From Gamarada debralockiae (Eukaryota > Ascomycota > Leotiomycetes > Helotiales > Hyphodiscaceae), in NCBI GenBank assembly GCA_002803225.1, contig NXFV01001839.1:1-64000 (forward strand): DNA of 64,000 nt. Reading direction: 5' to 3'. Positions 33,429 to 46,330 of the stretch are shown one piece after another. Made by a program: the position numbers and the translations under genes. The notes below the pieces were generated by a model. That model ran no database searches. It was not told the origin of the DNA and saw only the letters and a list, made by a program, of their open reading frames with translations. Numbering within the stretch: the stretch's first letter is position 1; each line of letters begins with the position of its first letter.

Positions 33429-36404
33429 ATGGCGAATGTCGATAGCCAAACAGGTTCGCGGTCTGAAGCAGTTTTTGCAATCACGGTACTTTCAGTGGTA
33501 GCTTCATTCTTGCTGGTTGTTCTACGAATGATCTCCCGAATCTTCATGCTCCGACACACTTCTTGGGATGACTATTTCATTATTTTGGCCTGGGTGAGTT
33601 CATATTCTCCATATTTCCCAAGTCTAGCACTGATATTATAACAAGCTGATCACCTTTGGACTATCATTCTCGATATGCTTTGCAAGTCGCCATGGTCTGG
33701 GAAAACGAGATGACGATATACCTGCCGAATGGGGAAGGCCTCTTGCCCAGTCCCAATATGTATTTACAGTACTCTATGTAACCTGATTCTGAATCCATAT
33801 TTTAATTTGCTGCTTACTCTTAAGTAGAATCCAGCCCTGATGGCTACCAAAACTTCGATACTCCTTTTTTATTTGAAACTCTCGGAAGTTACTCAACAGA
33901 CCTTTCGATACGCTTCGATGGCAACTTTATTTGTTGTGAACGTCGCAGGACTTGTTTTAACAGTACTTAGCATTTTCCGATGCACTCCCTTTGATGCTAT
34001 ATTCAATTATCCTCTACTGCAAATGACACAATGCTCGGATATTTTGCGTCTGTCCTTTTCCTCAGCCCCAGTCAATATTATCACCGATCTAGCCATCTTG
34101 TTTCTTCCAATGCCAGTATTGACAGGACTCCGATTGCCTCGGAAGCAAAAAATCGGCCTGGTTATTGCATTTGGTAATCTTAAAATCCAAACGTCATAGT
34201 AGTCGCACTAATATAGGTTCGTAGGACTCGGTGCCTTTGTTACTATAATTGATGTCTTGAGGATAGTATATCTTCAGCAGGCATCAAAAAATGTTCTTCC
34301 TTTGAGTAATAAGACAGTTTCCAGTGGTGTAGGAAACAAGGATTTCGCATGTAAGTCCCGCGCTGAAGCTCCTCCTTCTGTGGACAGCAAAAAGCAGCTG
34401 ATATTCCGCAGATTATGCTTCTCTATCATTCATGTGGTCAGCTATTGAAGTCAATACTAGCATAATATGTGCTTGTATCCCGACGCTTAAGTCGCTCGTT
34501 TCACACATTTCACCGCTCCTTGATATTAGAAAGCCCGCCGCATCAATTGGACTGTCTTTAGGATCTTTGGAACCAAATTCAGCATGCAATCACACGTTTC
34601 AAATGCCACACCAGAAAACTCCTCATTTACCAATTGATGACAAAACTAGAGAAGCGGTGGACTCAATACACTTTATCACCACGCCAGATGGATTCGACAC
34701 CAAGTCAAATTTTCAAGCTGTGGGCATAGAGAATTCGGCAGACCTGACATTCGTCAATTTTGAAACTCCTAAAAGCATGGTCAAGATGGGAAGTAGAGAA
34801 TCGTTGCTTCCTCTCTCATTAACGACTCTCCTTTCCTTCATCTCTGGCTTTGCATACGGCTTCCTCTACACGCTCAATTGTCAATATCAGCAGGCTGCAG
34901 AGATGAGCACGGGCAGAATAACAGGCTTAAATGTTGCCGTCTTCGCGTATGCTATTGTACGTTCCAGAAGCGTGTATCAATATGCTGACATCCAACAGAG
35001 GTTACTTAGTCGCACCACTTACATTTGGCCAACTAGTATTGAGGAAATGGGGTTTTAAATCTACTTTCATTACCGGCCTCGCTGTTTATAGTTGTGGAGT
35101 TTTGGTGTTTTGGCCATCAGCAGTTCTATTATCTTATCCTTCCTTTATTGTGTCAAATTTTATCGTTGGCTTAGGGCTCTCGACACTTGAGATGGCTATC
35201 TTTCCTTTTGTGACCCTCTGTGGCCCAACCCATCTCGCAGAGATCCGGTTGAACTTATCGCAAGCTATACAAGCAATTGGAACTGTTATTTCGCCAATTT
35301 TAGCCCAGAAAACTCTGGTGCTAGAAGCTACTGATGGCTGGCGGCTGATTTGCATTCAATGGATATATCTCGGTCTCGCCATGCTATGCATTTCAACTGC
35401 GCTTATTTTCTATTATTTACCTTTACCAGAGGCTTCGTATGTTCTCCTAACTTCCTAAAGCTTTCCTATTTTGTAAGCTTACATAGTACAGCAACGAAGA
35501 TCTTGAAGGTATTGCATCAACTTGGCCATCCGCGAATGTGTCAGGGACTGGGGATATCGGAATCAACTACTTGACCTTAGGACTTGGGTTCCTTTCATTA
35601 TTTTGCAACAGGGGGGGCCAGGAGGCAGTTCAGATAATTTCACTTGGGCCTAGGTAAGATTTTCCAGTTGCATAGCACCGTCCCTTTCTTGATATGAAAG
35701 CTCTGCTTCCAATTAGATTGGGGGGTAAATTCGAGCTCTCAGGATATCCCTTCATAGCGGAGAATGCTCCTAAATACCCAATGGCGCTTCCTTTTTCGAA
35801 TGCGACTCTCTGACTCATTACGATCACCCAGCCGCACAATCTCTTTTCTTCCATAATGACTAACTGACATATACATAGTCTAAGTTCAGGAGATCGAAGC
35901 ATTGCCGCGGCTTCCTTTGTTCCTGGCCGTATAACTGTAGCAATATTTCTTGCTATATTCGAACCGAAAAAAGTCCTATTATTCTTCTCCACAGGGTCCA
36001 TTGTCACTGCGGCCCTAGGAATGAAACTAGTTGGGACAATGAGCACAATTAACACCATTCTTGTATTTTTCTTCGAGGTATGCTAGGTTGTTATATCCCT
36101 CTTTAATATCAGTCAAACTTGCTAATAATAATAGTCTGCAATCATTCCAACTACTTTTGCTATATGCCTCCGCGGTCTAGGGTCCTATACAAAACTCGGT
36201 TCAGCTCTTCTCACAACTGCTGGGTTCGGGGGTGCAATATTTCCAGCCATCTTGAGTCCGATCTTACAGAGTCAGGGCAACTATTCTTGGTGTATCATCG
36301 TTGCCGCATACTCTGTCGCACTTGTATTTCCGCTATATCTTAACATTATGCCAATGGTGAAGACTGTCAGATCACAAGGTCTATCTTTCTCATTGTCAGT
36401 CTAG
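33429..36404 (+). CDS. Rhodopsin-like membrane domain fused to a fucose-permease-like MFS domain
   Basis: Exons 33429-33593, 33646-33777, 33828-34173, 34225-34350 and 34412-34946 encode a fungal rhodopsin-like (PF20684-type) seven-helix domain, with TSWDDYFIILAW, NPALMATKTSILLFYLKL and YASLSFMWSAIEVNTSIIC. Without a stop, exon 5 runs through a linker of about 120 residues into SRESLLPLSLTTLLSFISGFA, the start of a FucP-like MFS domain. This continues in exon 6 (34999-35447: GYLVAPLTFGQ, LSTLEMAIFPFVTLCGP, RLNLSQAIQAIGTVISPILA). The second MFS half appears at 35511-35650 and about 35900-36404 (AASFVPGRITVAIF, TFAICLRGLGSYTKLGSALL). The part around 35650-35900 does not join cleanly, so the end of the model is uncertain and one lesion is possible. 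Membrane protein; sensor plus sugar permease is inference. Confidence 0.75.
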
Positions 36405-37471
36405 GGGTTTTCCCTTCGAATGGCAGTTTTTTTGTATAACTGGCTTGGAACTGGGGTTTAACACGCTTTAGAATAGGGTTTTTAGGAGTTTTGAATACGG
36501 AAAGACCTGTAAAATAGTACCTGAATTTACCGTTCAATAATTTAAGTTTCCACATATTATACTTGGAACCGCGTATGAGGTTATACTGGAGAAGATAATG
36601 GGTGAGCTGCAATAGCATTTCCTAAACCTAGCGGTACCGAACCTTTCCTATGTCCTCCTTGTTACTCTCCTGGCTATTATAGGCCAATATCAACTGTCAA
36701 AGTCACAGTGAAATTGCCTTTAGTAGAGTAGAACAGTTACGAAGTAATTCTCTACCTCATGTTAGAGACATCGGTGAGGGGTAGGAGAGTAGTAAACTCT
36801 CAGAGGTAGTAGTAGAGAAGCAAGGGGAAGCAGGGCCTTTAGGGGAAAGACATCGGATTGGCGTTTCCAAAACGGAGCAAAGGGACGCTGCGCACACGGT
36901 ATTTGACGGTGTCACAAGTCGGGCTGTCATCCGCGCCTCGCCTAGCGTCATCGGGACCTGCGGCGGTCATCTGAATTTCGCACCGAAACGGGCCAGTCCC
37001 GTGACTGTCAAGCCCTCACCAGAGCTTGTTATAGCAGAGATTACGGTCTCGATGACGGCGCTAGGCGTAATATCATGAGGGCCGCTGTGTCGCGCCGTGT
37101 CGCCCTCTATCAGTATCCTTGAAGCTCTTCAGACCTGGTTGGTATAGCCGCTAGGCTCCCCATAGGCACTGACAGGCTACTGTCTAGCTCTCCCTCTAGC
37201 TATCAAGCTCTTAGGATACACATTAATACTATACAGGTCAAATTAAAGCTCGATTGAAGCTACGATTAACGATTAAAGCTATAAGATTACAATTATGACC
37301 GTGAGGTAGAAAGTTAATCACGTGGTTACATCAGCTTTGATTTTAGGCTCGATTCAGCGATAGTATAAGGCGCTTCGGCATCACGATATGGCATCACAGC
37401 TTACGATGCAGGTTCCAACCATGAACCATTATCCATTCATGTACAAGTATGCAAGTACGAAATCATGCCAT
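36405..37471. other. Intergenic region, nothing recognised
   Basis: No supported gene. The stretch 36740-36850 is rich in GTAG/GAGG repeats of low complexity, and 37240-37330 in GATTAAAGC-like words. It may contain degraded repeats. An ATCACGTGG site lies near 37318. Confidence 0.35.
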
Positions 37472-38890
37472 CTACAAACAACAAGGATAATGAGTAGCAT
37501 CTCCATCATTAAACAAATGCGTCCTCGCATTCCCATCATCAAAAACCATAAAACTACTTCCCCGATACCGTCCCGTAACATCCCTCGCATTCCCAATCGT
37601 ACTCGAAAATGCACTCCCCGTAATTCCCAAAAAGAAATGACTCCGAATCATAATCCCCATATCCACCGCGCCCTGGAAATCAAACGCCAGCTCATTAATC
37701 ATCTGCAACGTCTCGGCACTGTTTTGGGCCAGTGCCCATTTGTGCGTGACTTCCCATCCCCGCTCTTTGCCGGCTGCGACGAACTTCTCGATTTGTCCTT
37801 GGTCCCCGCAAGCGAGGTAGACGAGCGGTTTTTGTTGCCCGGGTTTGCCGTAAATTGCCCATGCTTTGTCGAGGGCGTCGAGATCGACGGCGAGTTGGTT
37901 GTCGAGGGAACTCCAGATTGTGTCTGATTCGACTCGGAAATGGACACCATAAAATGGACGGTCTAGATGGGACAGTAACTGACTGACGATCTTGCGAGGT
38001 GCCTCTCGGAATCGAATTAGATGCGAGAGATCATTCCAGAACTTCAAATCTTGGCCCGTAGGATCATCCGTGATCCTGTAAATCAAGAAATTCGAAGCGA
38101 TAGTGACGATGGTGATGCCCTTCTTCGAATCATCTCTGTCCGGATTGAGCAATTCCAGATTTTGCAGCTTCGCCAGCTCGGTCTCGAAATAAGTTTTGAA
38201 CGGCTTTCCAACCCAGAAATAGCTGCTGAATTGCTGATATCCAGGCGCCTTTCCGATATCGATGTTCCAGCGATTTTTCACAGGTACCCAAATCGTATCT
38301 AGCTGATCCGGATGCACGATTTTCATCTGGGGACAAACTCGCTTCATTTGCTCAATCAAGAACTCGGCATCGAACCACTTGTCGTAGGTCAAGTAGGCGT
38401 CGCCGTTCATGAAATTGAACTCCTTCAAGTCTGTCGAGTCGCGTAGTGGCATCGCCGGCAATACAAGTCCGACTCCGGCTTCAACGGCCATTTTTAGACA
38501 GACTTTCACTTGCGAAATGATGGAGGTTAAACCAGCGGACATTCCTCCGCATTTGAGAAAGACGTTGTCCTCGGGCCATTTCGTGTGCTCGCACTGTTGC
38601 CGGAGAGCGGGGAAGTCGTATGGAGCGGGCTTCTCCGAGAAGACTTGATCGAAGTAATTCAGGACTTGAGGAGAGAGAGGAGAGCTGCCATCCTTGAACG
38701 CATTGCCCTTCGTGGGGCTTTGAATTGGCGTTATCGAAACATCTTGTGGTTGTTTTGCCGTATTTTCGAACGGTGCTGACGAAGAGCTTGGCGCCGAAAA
38801 GCTCCTGGGCAAAATATCCCGATTGTCGTATATCACGAATATGATAACAAAAGACACAACAGCTAAGACGATGCTACGACGGCTAAACAT
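37472..38890 (-). CDS. O-fucosyltransferase-like glycosyltransferase (type II membrane protein)
   Basis: A single exon of 472 residues from MFSRRS, with one N-terminal anchor (IVLAVVSFVIIFVIY), so it is expected in the Golgi or ER lumen. Blocks that fit the GDP-fucose O-fucosyltransferase superfamily are KCGGMSAGLTSIISQVK, the FNFMNGDAYLTYDKWFD region, CPQMKIV, the conserved FYGVHFRVE, VYLACGDQ and the C-terminal FFLGITGSAFSSTIGNAR. Filamentous fungi have several such proteins of unknown acceptor. A 21-residue upstream extension is open but lacks the anchor-first layout. Donor and acceptor are not shown by the sequence. It lies next to a fucose-permease-like gene and a mannosidase. Confidence 0.75.
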   Translation of the reverse strand: MFSRRSIVLAVVSFVIIFVIYDNRDILPRSFSAPSSSSAPFENTAKQPQDVSITPIQSPTKGNAFKDGSSPLSPQVLNYFDQVFSEKPAPYDFPALRQQCEHTKWPEDNVFLKCGGMSAGLTSIISQVKVCLKMAVEAGVGLVLPAMPLRDSTDLKEFNFMNGDAYLTYDKWFDAEFLIEQMKRVCPQMKIVHPDQLDTIWVPVKNRWNIDIGKAPGYQQFSSYFWVGKPFKTYFETELAKLQNLELLNPDRDDSKKGITIVTIASNFLIYRITDDPTGQDLKFWNDLSHLIRFREAPRKIVSQLLSHLDRPFYGVHFRVESDTIWSSLDNQLAVDLDALDKAWAIYGKPGQQKPLVYLACGDQGQIEKFVAAGKERGWEVTHKWALAQNSAETLQMINELAFDFQGAVDMGIMIRSHFFLGITGSAFSSTIGNARDVTGRYRGSSFMVFDDGNARTHLFNDGDATHYPCCL

Positions 38891-39559
38891 GTTGGATAAG
38901 GATGCTTGACATGACAGAAGGAAGAGCACGAGAGTTGTTTGCCAGAGACACAAGGTTAAAGTAGTTGAATTTTATGCCTCGGGTTCCTGTCCGAAAAAAA
39001 AGAGGGGGCCCCTACTCTTATCTTATTTAGGTAAGCGGAAATCAGCCATTTTAGGCCGAAAGGGAAGCGCTAGACTAGGCTCCCCTGAACTAATAATGAT
39101 ATCTCGTAAACGAGTCCAGTCATGAGCAGTGGAATTAGTTGATGTTGCTCCACTCTGGGGACCTGGGGAAATGGGCCCGGGAAGCATGTGAAAAGTTCGC
39201 GACTGCGCCTCTGACGTCGAACTAAAGACGCACTTGTCCAACATCCCTCCTCCGCATTATCAGTGCCAACGTCCCAGTGGCGTGGTACACCATCATGATC
39301 CCATCAAAAATGGGCTATATGCATTTCTCTCAAATAGCGAATGATGCGTCGCCTTAGCAGATGCGGATAAATTAGGGCTGACGCAACCTGAAAACTGACA
39401 CTGAATATGTGCTGCATACCTACTGTTCAGGCTCAATCAAGCTCCCAAGGGCAGCACAATAATGCTCTTTTATGAAACCTCGGCTGAGTCACCTAGCTTG
39501 GGTTTGTGACTATTTTCCTATATTTTCCTAGGCTTGAACGGCTCCTTTCGTCGTTCAGG
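38891..39559. other. Intergenic region, nothing recognised
   Basis: No supported gene between the glycosyltransferase start and the protease relic. A short A-run followed by a G/C-run at 38994-39012 is the only low-complexity feature. Confidence 0.35.
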
Positions 39560-40906
39560 ATTTCAGGACAGACATCTGCGTTTCAATATTGAGATCAGTA
39601 TCTTTTTCTTATCCCTTCTCTCGAAGTGTGTTGGCGGCGAAGTTCTCCCAGCCACTGATCAAGAAAGCGGTGACCCATTCAGAATTCCCCATCCACATTC
39701 CAATGACAAATACAACAGTCAAAAAGTACTCCGGGATGAAAGCGTTGCTGGAAAATCCTCGCTCGAGGTAATTCTACTTCATACTTCTACAATGTCAGGC
39801 TGAAATTTGCGCATAGCATGAAGTCCCACCCCCAGCACTTCGACACAGTCCTAGATCTCTTCTAGACTGAGCTCTTCGTCCCGTCAAGCAGTTGCCCGGG
39901 TTAGCAATTGCCCTGATAGCCCGAAATACGGCTTCGCTGCCTCAAGCAGCTACCGTCCGAGAACCGTACGACGTTCAAGTTACGGTTATCTAATGGCAGA
40001 TGGTATTGAATCTGTCAATATGCTCGCACTGCAGACGGGAACCCGGTTCCAAATCAACAATTCCGGGAACTGACTCATTACAAGCAGTCATACCCTGCCG
40101 GATCAGGAGACTATTTGAACAGCGTGTTCGGGACCGCATTGGACAATCCCTGGGCCTCATCGTATTTTCTACCAACCCTCAAATCTTTCGAGTCCATTCC
40201 GAACGATGATCGATGAAGGGATTCTCGATTCGAACATTTTCTCACTCAAATTTGCTTATAAGGAGACGGACAAAGGCCATGTCATGTTGGCGGATACGAC
40301 GAGACGCTATTAGAAGGAGACTTACATTCCAATCCTCTATTTCCAGAAGATACAAAAAACCCGTAACGTTGAAGCCGCCTACATCTCCATGACCACCGCC
40401 GACTCATCCGGAAAGCCATACGTCCTCGTAAAGAATCTCTATCTGGCTACAAAGCCATCCTCTCTACCAATTTCCACCAGTCGCATTTCCCGAGCCTCTG
40501 TTCTCCCAAATCCTGCTTTCAATGAACATCGTGCACGGCATATGCGCTTTATGTGTTGTGAATTGCGATAGTCTCGACAACTCCCCGTGATGACGATTGG
40601 AATTGGAGATCAGAAGATTGAGATTACGCCAAGCGATTACGTGACGAAAGTTTCCATGCCGTAGTGTTGGGAGCCGGATATTGTGGAATGTGTGCCTATG
40701 ATTGAATTGATGCTCGGTTCTCCTCTACCGCCGGGAAAGGATAAGATTCTGTTGGGCTCGAGCTTCTTGGAGAGGGTGTATAGCGTTTTTGATTGGGATG
40801 GGAAGGCTGTTTCTTGTGAGTTTCGGGGAACTTTGGTAACCACAGTGAAATCTGAGGCTGGCTTTGGCTCTAGTTGGAACATTGAAAACATAATGGTCAT
40901 GAGCTG
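39560..40906 (+). pseudogene. Pepsin-like aspartic protease (A1) remnant
   Basis: Pieces in order match an A1 protease: MIDEGILDSNIFSLKFAYKE (about 40205), then after a one-base frame change GGYDETLLEGDLH (about 40290), and the C-terminal ILLGSSFLERVYSVFDWDGK (about 40745-40805). The upstream portion (39560-39990) is degraded and neither catalytic DTG can be placed with confidence. Frame changes and stops make it non-functional. It lies between two glycan-related genes. Confidence 0.7.
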
Positions 40907-41307
40907 AAATGAGCGTGTTACTATATGTCGGATCATAATATGTCAACAAAGAAAATAGGAGAGAGAACCAAGTTCAGGTTTCTCACTCCATCGGGAAAAC
41001 GATTAGGACCAGGGGGCTTGGTTGTGAAGGATGATGGTGGGTGCGTCAAGACGGTGTAATTTATAGGAAAGATAGATGCTGGTCGATACTTGATAATTCA
41101 CGCTTGGGGCGTCCAATGTGAACTCCTGCGTTGAAGAGGCACAAACCTGAACAGTTGGGATAATAAATGCGAATCACTCGTTCCATCCCAATGATCAAGA
41201 AAAGCAGAGTTGCACCAAACACATACACTTACCCAGGCATCAGAAATCCGCACAATCTTGAATTCAACAAAAACACAACCATATTTTCAGCCTCCCAGAG
41301 ACTCCCA

Positions 41308-43155
41308 TCACCTTGGCCTCCTCAACGGATGAGCCTCCGTATTCAAAACAAACTCATCCAAACTCACAACCCCAAAATCCTCAAAACACAAATAAAAGTA
41401 CTTCAATGTCTCCGCCAGCCAAAAACTCTCCATGCTATCCATCTGCTGCAACCCCTCCCCAGTCTGCGTAATATCATAAATCGCAGCAGCCGCAATATCC
41501 GTGCGACTAACCTTCTCCACTCTTTCAAACATCCGCCAGGCTGCTTCTTGCCATTTCCGATCACCTGTGATGCGCCACATAAGGAAAACGGATTCGATGG
41601 CTTCGGGACGTAGGATGTAGCGATGGTCATCGATGGCGGTGAAGCCGGGAGCGAGACGGCGCTGGGAAATGATGTTCTTGATTTTGGTAGTGAGCTCGGC
41701 GTCCACGGTGCTGGAGAGCCCGTACATGGTGTTTAGGGCGTCGTGCCAGACTTGCTCGCTCCATTTGCAGTCGTTGTTTTTAGGGCAGGGCATCACGGTA
41801 AAAATTTCGGGCGCGATGCCGTTGACACTTGCATCGTACGCCCAGACACAACCAGCTGCCAACTCTTCTGCGATTTTGAGGTCGTCTGGTCGATTGAAGA
41901 TTCGTGAAGCAAGGCCCACCATGCCGCCCGTGAAACATGTCAGGTGTTGACCACGAGGTTGGAGGTCAACCACATCGCCAGGCTTCATACGAATATCGCC
42001 AGAGACCATGACGGGCATGTCATCGGGGTTATAAATCCGGAAGAACATCTGTTCCTTGGCTACTTCGATGAAGTTCTCGTACAGGGTTTTAGGTTGAGAC
42101 AGCAGCCCGCCGAGGATGAGGAATTGTTTGGGAAAGTATTCGTATAGCGAGTCTGACATGCCGCCTAGTGTGAACATCGTGTCTTCCCAGAATGCGGGTT
42201 TCGATGCGTCTATGCTGACGGGCCATAAGCCTGGGAGCTTCGTAGAATTTTGGCTCTTTTCGAATTCGTCTGATATTCGTTGGACAGCATCGTAGTATTT
42301 TGGATCTCCGGTCAATTGGGAGAGATGGGTGAATTCAAGGCTCAAGGAGCCAAGTTCTGAGACTAACATCCGTTCAGGGGCAGTTTGTGATAGTCCTTGG
42401 CCATACCTATTCAAGTCAGAAAATATGCCCCCTATATGAACAGAGATCACTTACTTCTGCCAGTCCCACCTCGTAATAGGCATCCGATTCGGCGTATCAA
42501 AACAACTCATAAGCAACTCTCCAACCTCCACAGCCTTCAACAGCAACACCGGGTATTTCCCCTCACTAATATCATACGCCGCCAGAAAACCCCCCATATA
42601 CCTAATTGTTGTCTCAAAAACATTAATATCTTTCGTATCTGTCGTGCTGAAATCAATCTCCTGACAAGCAGCGACCGCAATCTCGAAATCCTCCTTCATG
42701 CCCATAATCCATAACGAATCCAGGGAATCAACCAGTGTAGCGGCCCAGCCGCCAAACGTGTCTTTCCAGTTCCCTGATATGGGAGCAACTTCGTCACGCA
42801 GCCAGGCCTTCTTCTTGTATCCCTCCCAACTATGTGTGAAGCTCTCTTTGACTTTATCCCTCCTTCTCAATCGCTCTGCTCTTTGCGCCGCGTCTTCTTT
42901 AGGAGGTTTGGTTTGTACGGCGGGTATCTTTTTCGGTGTGCCAGTTGGCAGAGGTATTAGAGACGTAACGGGGAAGCGCTCGGGGAGTTTCGACCAATGT
43001 ACGCGCCCATCATCGGGGTGTGATTTCGCTGTTGAGGGGATGTAGGGCGTGTAACCATAGTTCCAAGTATTGCGTTGGTTCGTGAGGTAGTAGAAGCTCG
43101 TGAGCACGAAAATGACACTGAGGGCGGCGATTCGCCATCTGCGGACTGCTGGCAT
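41308..43155 (-). CDS. GH47 alpha-1,2-mannosidase (class I, ER/Golgi)
   Basis: Two exons (42455-43155 and 41308-42406, 48-nt intron) give 599 residues. A short cytosolic tail and a single anchor (IAALSVIFVLTSFYYL) mark a type II membrane protein. Class I mannosidase blocks are all present: DTFGGWAATLVDSLDSLWIM, RYMGGFLAAYDIS, ILGGL, HLTCFTGGMVGLASRI, YILRPEAIESVFLMWRITGD with the acidic active-site residues, and the terminal SLDEFVLNTEAHP containing the Thr that holds calcium. It trims alpha-1,2-mannose from N-glycans in the secretory pathway. The 45-residue upstream extension of the open frame is left out because it precedes the anchor and lacks family features. Confidence 0.93.
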
Positions 43156-43836
43156 CGTGTGCTCAGCTGTGTATGAAGGAAGTGGTGGGTTTGTGAAGGA
43201 GAGGTGGTCAGTTGAGTTTCCACATGCCTTTTTGCCTGATTGGGGTTTGATGCAAGGGACAGGTCGATGTGAGTAAAAGATCGATTTCAAATAGAGAAAA
43301 CTGATGGTAGAAGTAAGAAGCAGAAGACCAGATAAAGAGTGAATTGAGAGAACGTTTGAATAAAAAGGCTTCTTTGATAGATAGATTGTGGGGGTTGTAG
43401 CTGTTTCGAGCTTGGCTGTGATGGGTGAAAGCTGACAATGACAGGGATCTGCAAGCTTAGCCGCAGAACGGGATGCGCAGGGTTCCAGAATCAGGGGTTA
43501 GAAGTTTAAATGTTGACACGTGATATTAGATTTTCTACTTTTTGTTTTTGAAGTCATTTTACGAGGAGGGTAGGAGAAGGTTCAGGGTGAGCTAGGCTGT
43601 TGGCGAGGCTGCATCCTGGAGTTGGAAAGAGAAGCCAGAAGTCACGCAAAATGTCCAAGTAAGGAGGTAAGGAACCATGATTGTTATTTCTCAAGGGTAA
43701 TCATCGCAGCGCAATCCGAGTCCGTCCTACCAGTCTACCATTCCATCTTCCACTCCAACTACCTTCGCCGATGTCCAGCAGTCCAAGCACTGAAGGCATA
43801 CTCCCCGCTCGCAGAAATGACCAAAAGAAAAACCAA
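43156..43836. other. Intergenic region
   Basis: Contains the 5' leader side of the mannosidase gene and the 3' side of calmodulin, which are both on the minus strand. An ACACGTGAT site is near 43517. Nothing else is recognised. Confidence 0.35.
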
Positions 43837-44820
<984 letters not shown>

Positions 44821-45188
44821 ATTGTTGGAGATATGTAGAGGATCGAGAACGAGGAACGTGCGTGAGTGAGAATAATATCTCAGAGCACAAAGGATGTTTG
44901 TTGTAGGTGTTTGCGAAAGAGTCGTTGTGTTGTTGACTTGTTGATTGTGGGCTGGTCGGCAGACGCTATGATTGCGATCCAGCTCTTTGCCTACGGTGAC
45001 CTTTTTGCGCGGAAGGATTGAATTCAGCCTCATGCCTCAGGCGATTGTGAGCTTCAAAGACAACACCTCATCACTTCAATGCGCCATGCGATTACGAAAA
45101 TCTCACCGATGACCCCAGACTCTCTTATTTTCCAATTATCTGAAACTTAAGCAGCTTCCAACGAACTCCCGCTCACCCTACTCCCACC

Positions 45189-46330
45189 ATGTGGCGCGAT
45201 CGCACCAACCTGTACATCCCTCCCTCGATCTATCCATTTCCCAACTAACAACCTCCAGCTACATATCATATCGACAATCCTACGCACACCATCCAAACAA
45301 AAAGCCGAAATACTCCTCCGCCAGCGGAAATGGCTACTCCGACTCCTCGATCGGCGATGAGCGCTGGGGTCTCATGTCCGCCGGCGCATTCGAAGACGAC
45401 GGCGACGCAGTTATAGAAATGGATTTACTTCCCCCGCGATGGGCAGACATCAGCGACGAGGTCACGGAATACCTCACAGATATAGCGAGCAAGAGCTTAA
45501 AGCTAGAGAAACTGCATCAGAAACATGTTTTGCCGGGATTTGATGATGAGGAAGTGAAGCGGAGTGAGGAAGGAGAGATAGAACGGTTGACGCAGGATAT
45601 TACGAAGGGGTTTCATGATTGCCAAAAGGCTATTCAGAGGGTCGAGATGATGGTTAGGGAGAGTAGGAATGCTGGGGGGATTAGTAAGGGGGAGGAGACT
45701 ATGGCAAGGAATATTCAGATTTCGCTGGCGGGGAGGGTGCAGGAGGCTTCGGCGGGGTTTAGGAAGAAGCAGAGTGCATATCTCAAGAGTATGTCTCCCC
45801 TCATTGGCATGTTGGTGGCTTGGTGCTGATTGAAAGCAGAGCTGCGCGGTCTCTCGGGACTAAATCCTAACGCTGGGATCGAACGTTCCTCCACACCCCT
45901 CTACAGCAACTACACAGACCCCTCCCTAATGGAATCCGACGCCGACAAATCCTACTCCCAAAGCACGCTTCAACAAACATCCCAAAAACAACTCACATCA
46001 AACGACGCAGCAATAATGCAACGCGAGCGCGAAATAATGGACATCGCCCAAGGCATCATCGAGCTCGCAGACATATTCAAAGAATTACAAGGCATGATTA
46101 TTGATCAGGGAACAATGCTGGATCGGATAGATTATAATGTGGAGAGGATGGCGGTGGATGTTAAGGCTGCGGATAAGGAGCTTAAAGTTGCGACTGGGTA
46201 TCAGAGGAAGGGGACGAAGCGGAGGATTATTTTGTTACTCATTTTACTGGTGGTGGGGATGTTTATTTTGCTTATGGTTAAGCCCAAACGGCATAGGCAG
46301 CCGGTTGAGGAGAATGTACCACCGCCTTAA
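45189..46330 (+). CDS. TLG2: Qa-SNARE of the Tlg2/syntaxin-16 type
   Basis: Three exons (45189-45211, 45259-45788, 45840-46330) give 347 residues. The N-terminus MWRDRTNLYISYRQSYAHH is the hallmark of Tlg2/syntaxin-16 and only appears once the 47-nt first intron is removed. A helical Habc-like region follows. The SNARE motif reads IIELADIFKELQGMIIDQGT with the central Gln, continuing IDYNVERM. A C-terminal anchor (IILLLILLVVGMFILLMV) ends the protein with a short lumenal tail. It mediates fusion of endosome-derived vesicles at the trans-Golgi network. It is separated by about 370 bp from calmodulin and transcribed divergently. Confidence 0.95.

Noticed and set aside
35630..36058. 142-codon minus-strand frame in the fusion gene
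   Set aside because: Antisense to clear MFS helices (AASFVPGRITVAIF) and without family features.
43208..43438. Minus-strand frame upstream of the mannosidase
   Set aside because: It precedes the membrane anchor and is most likely 5' leader.
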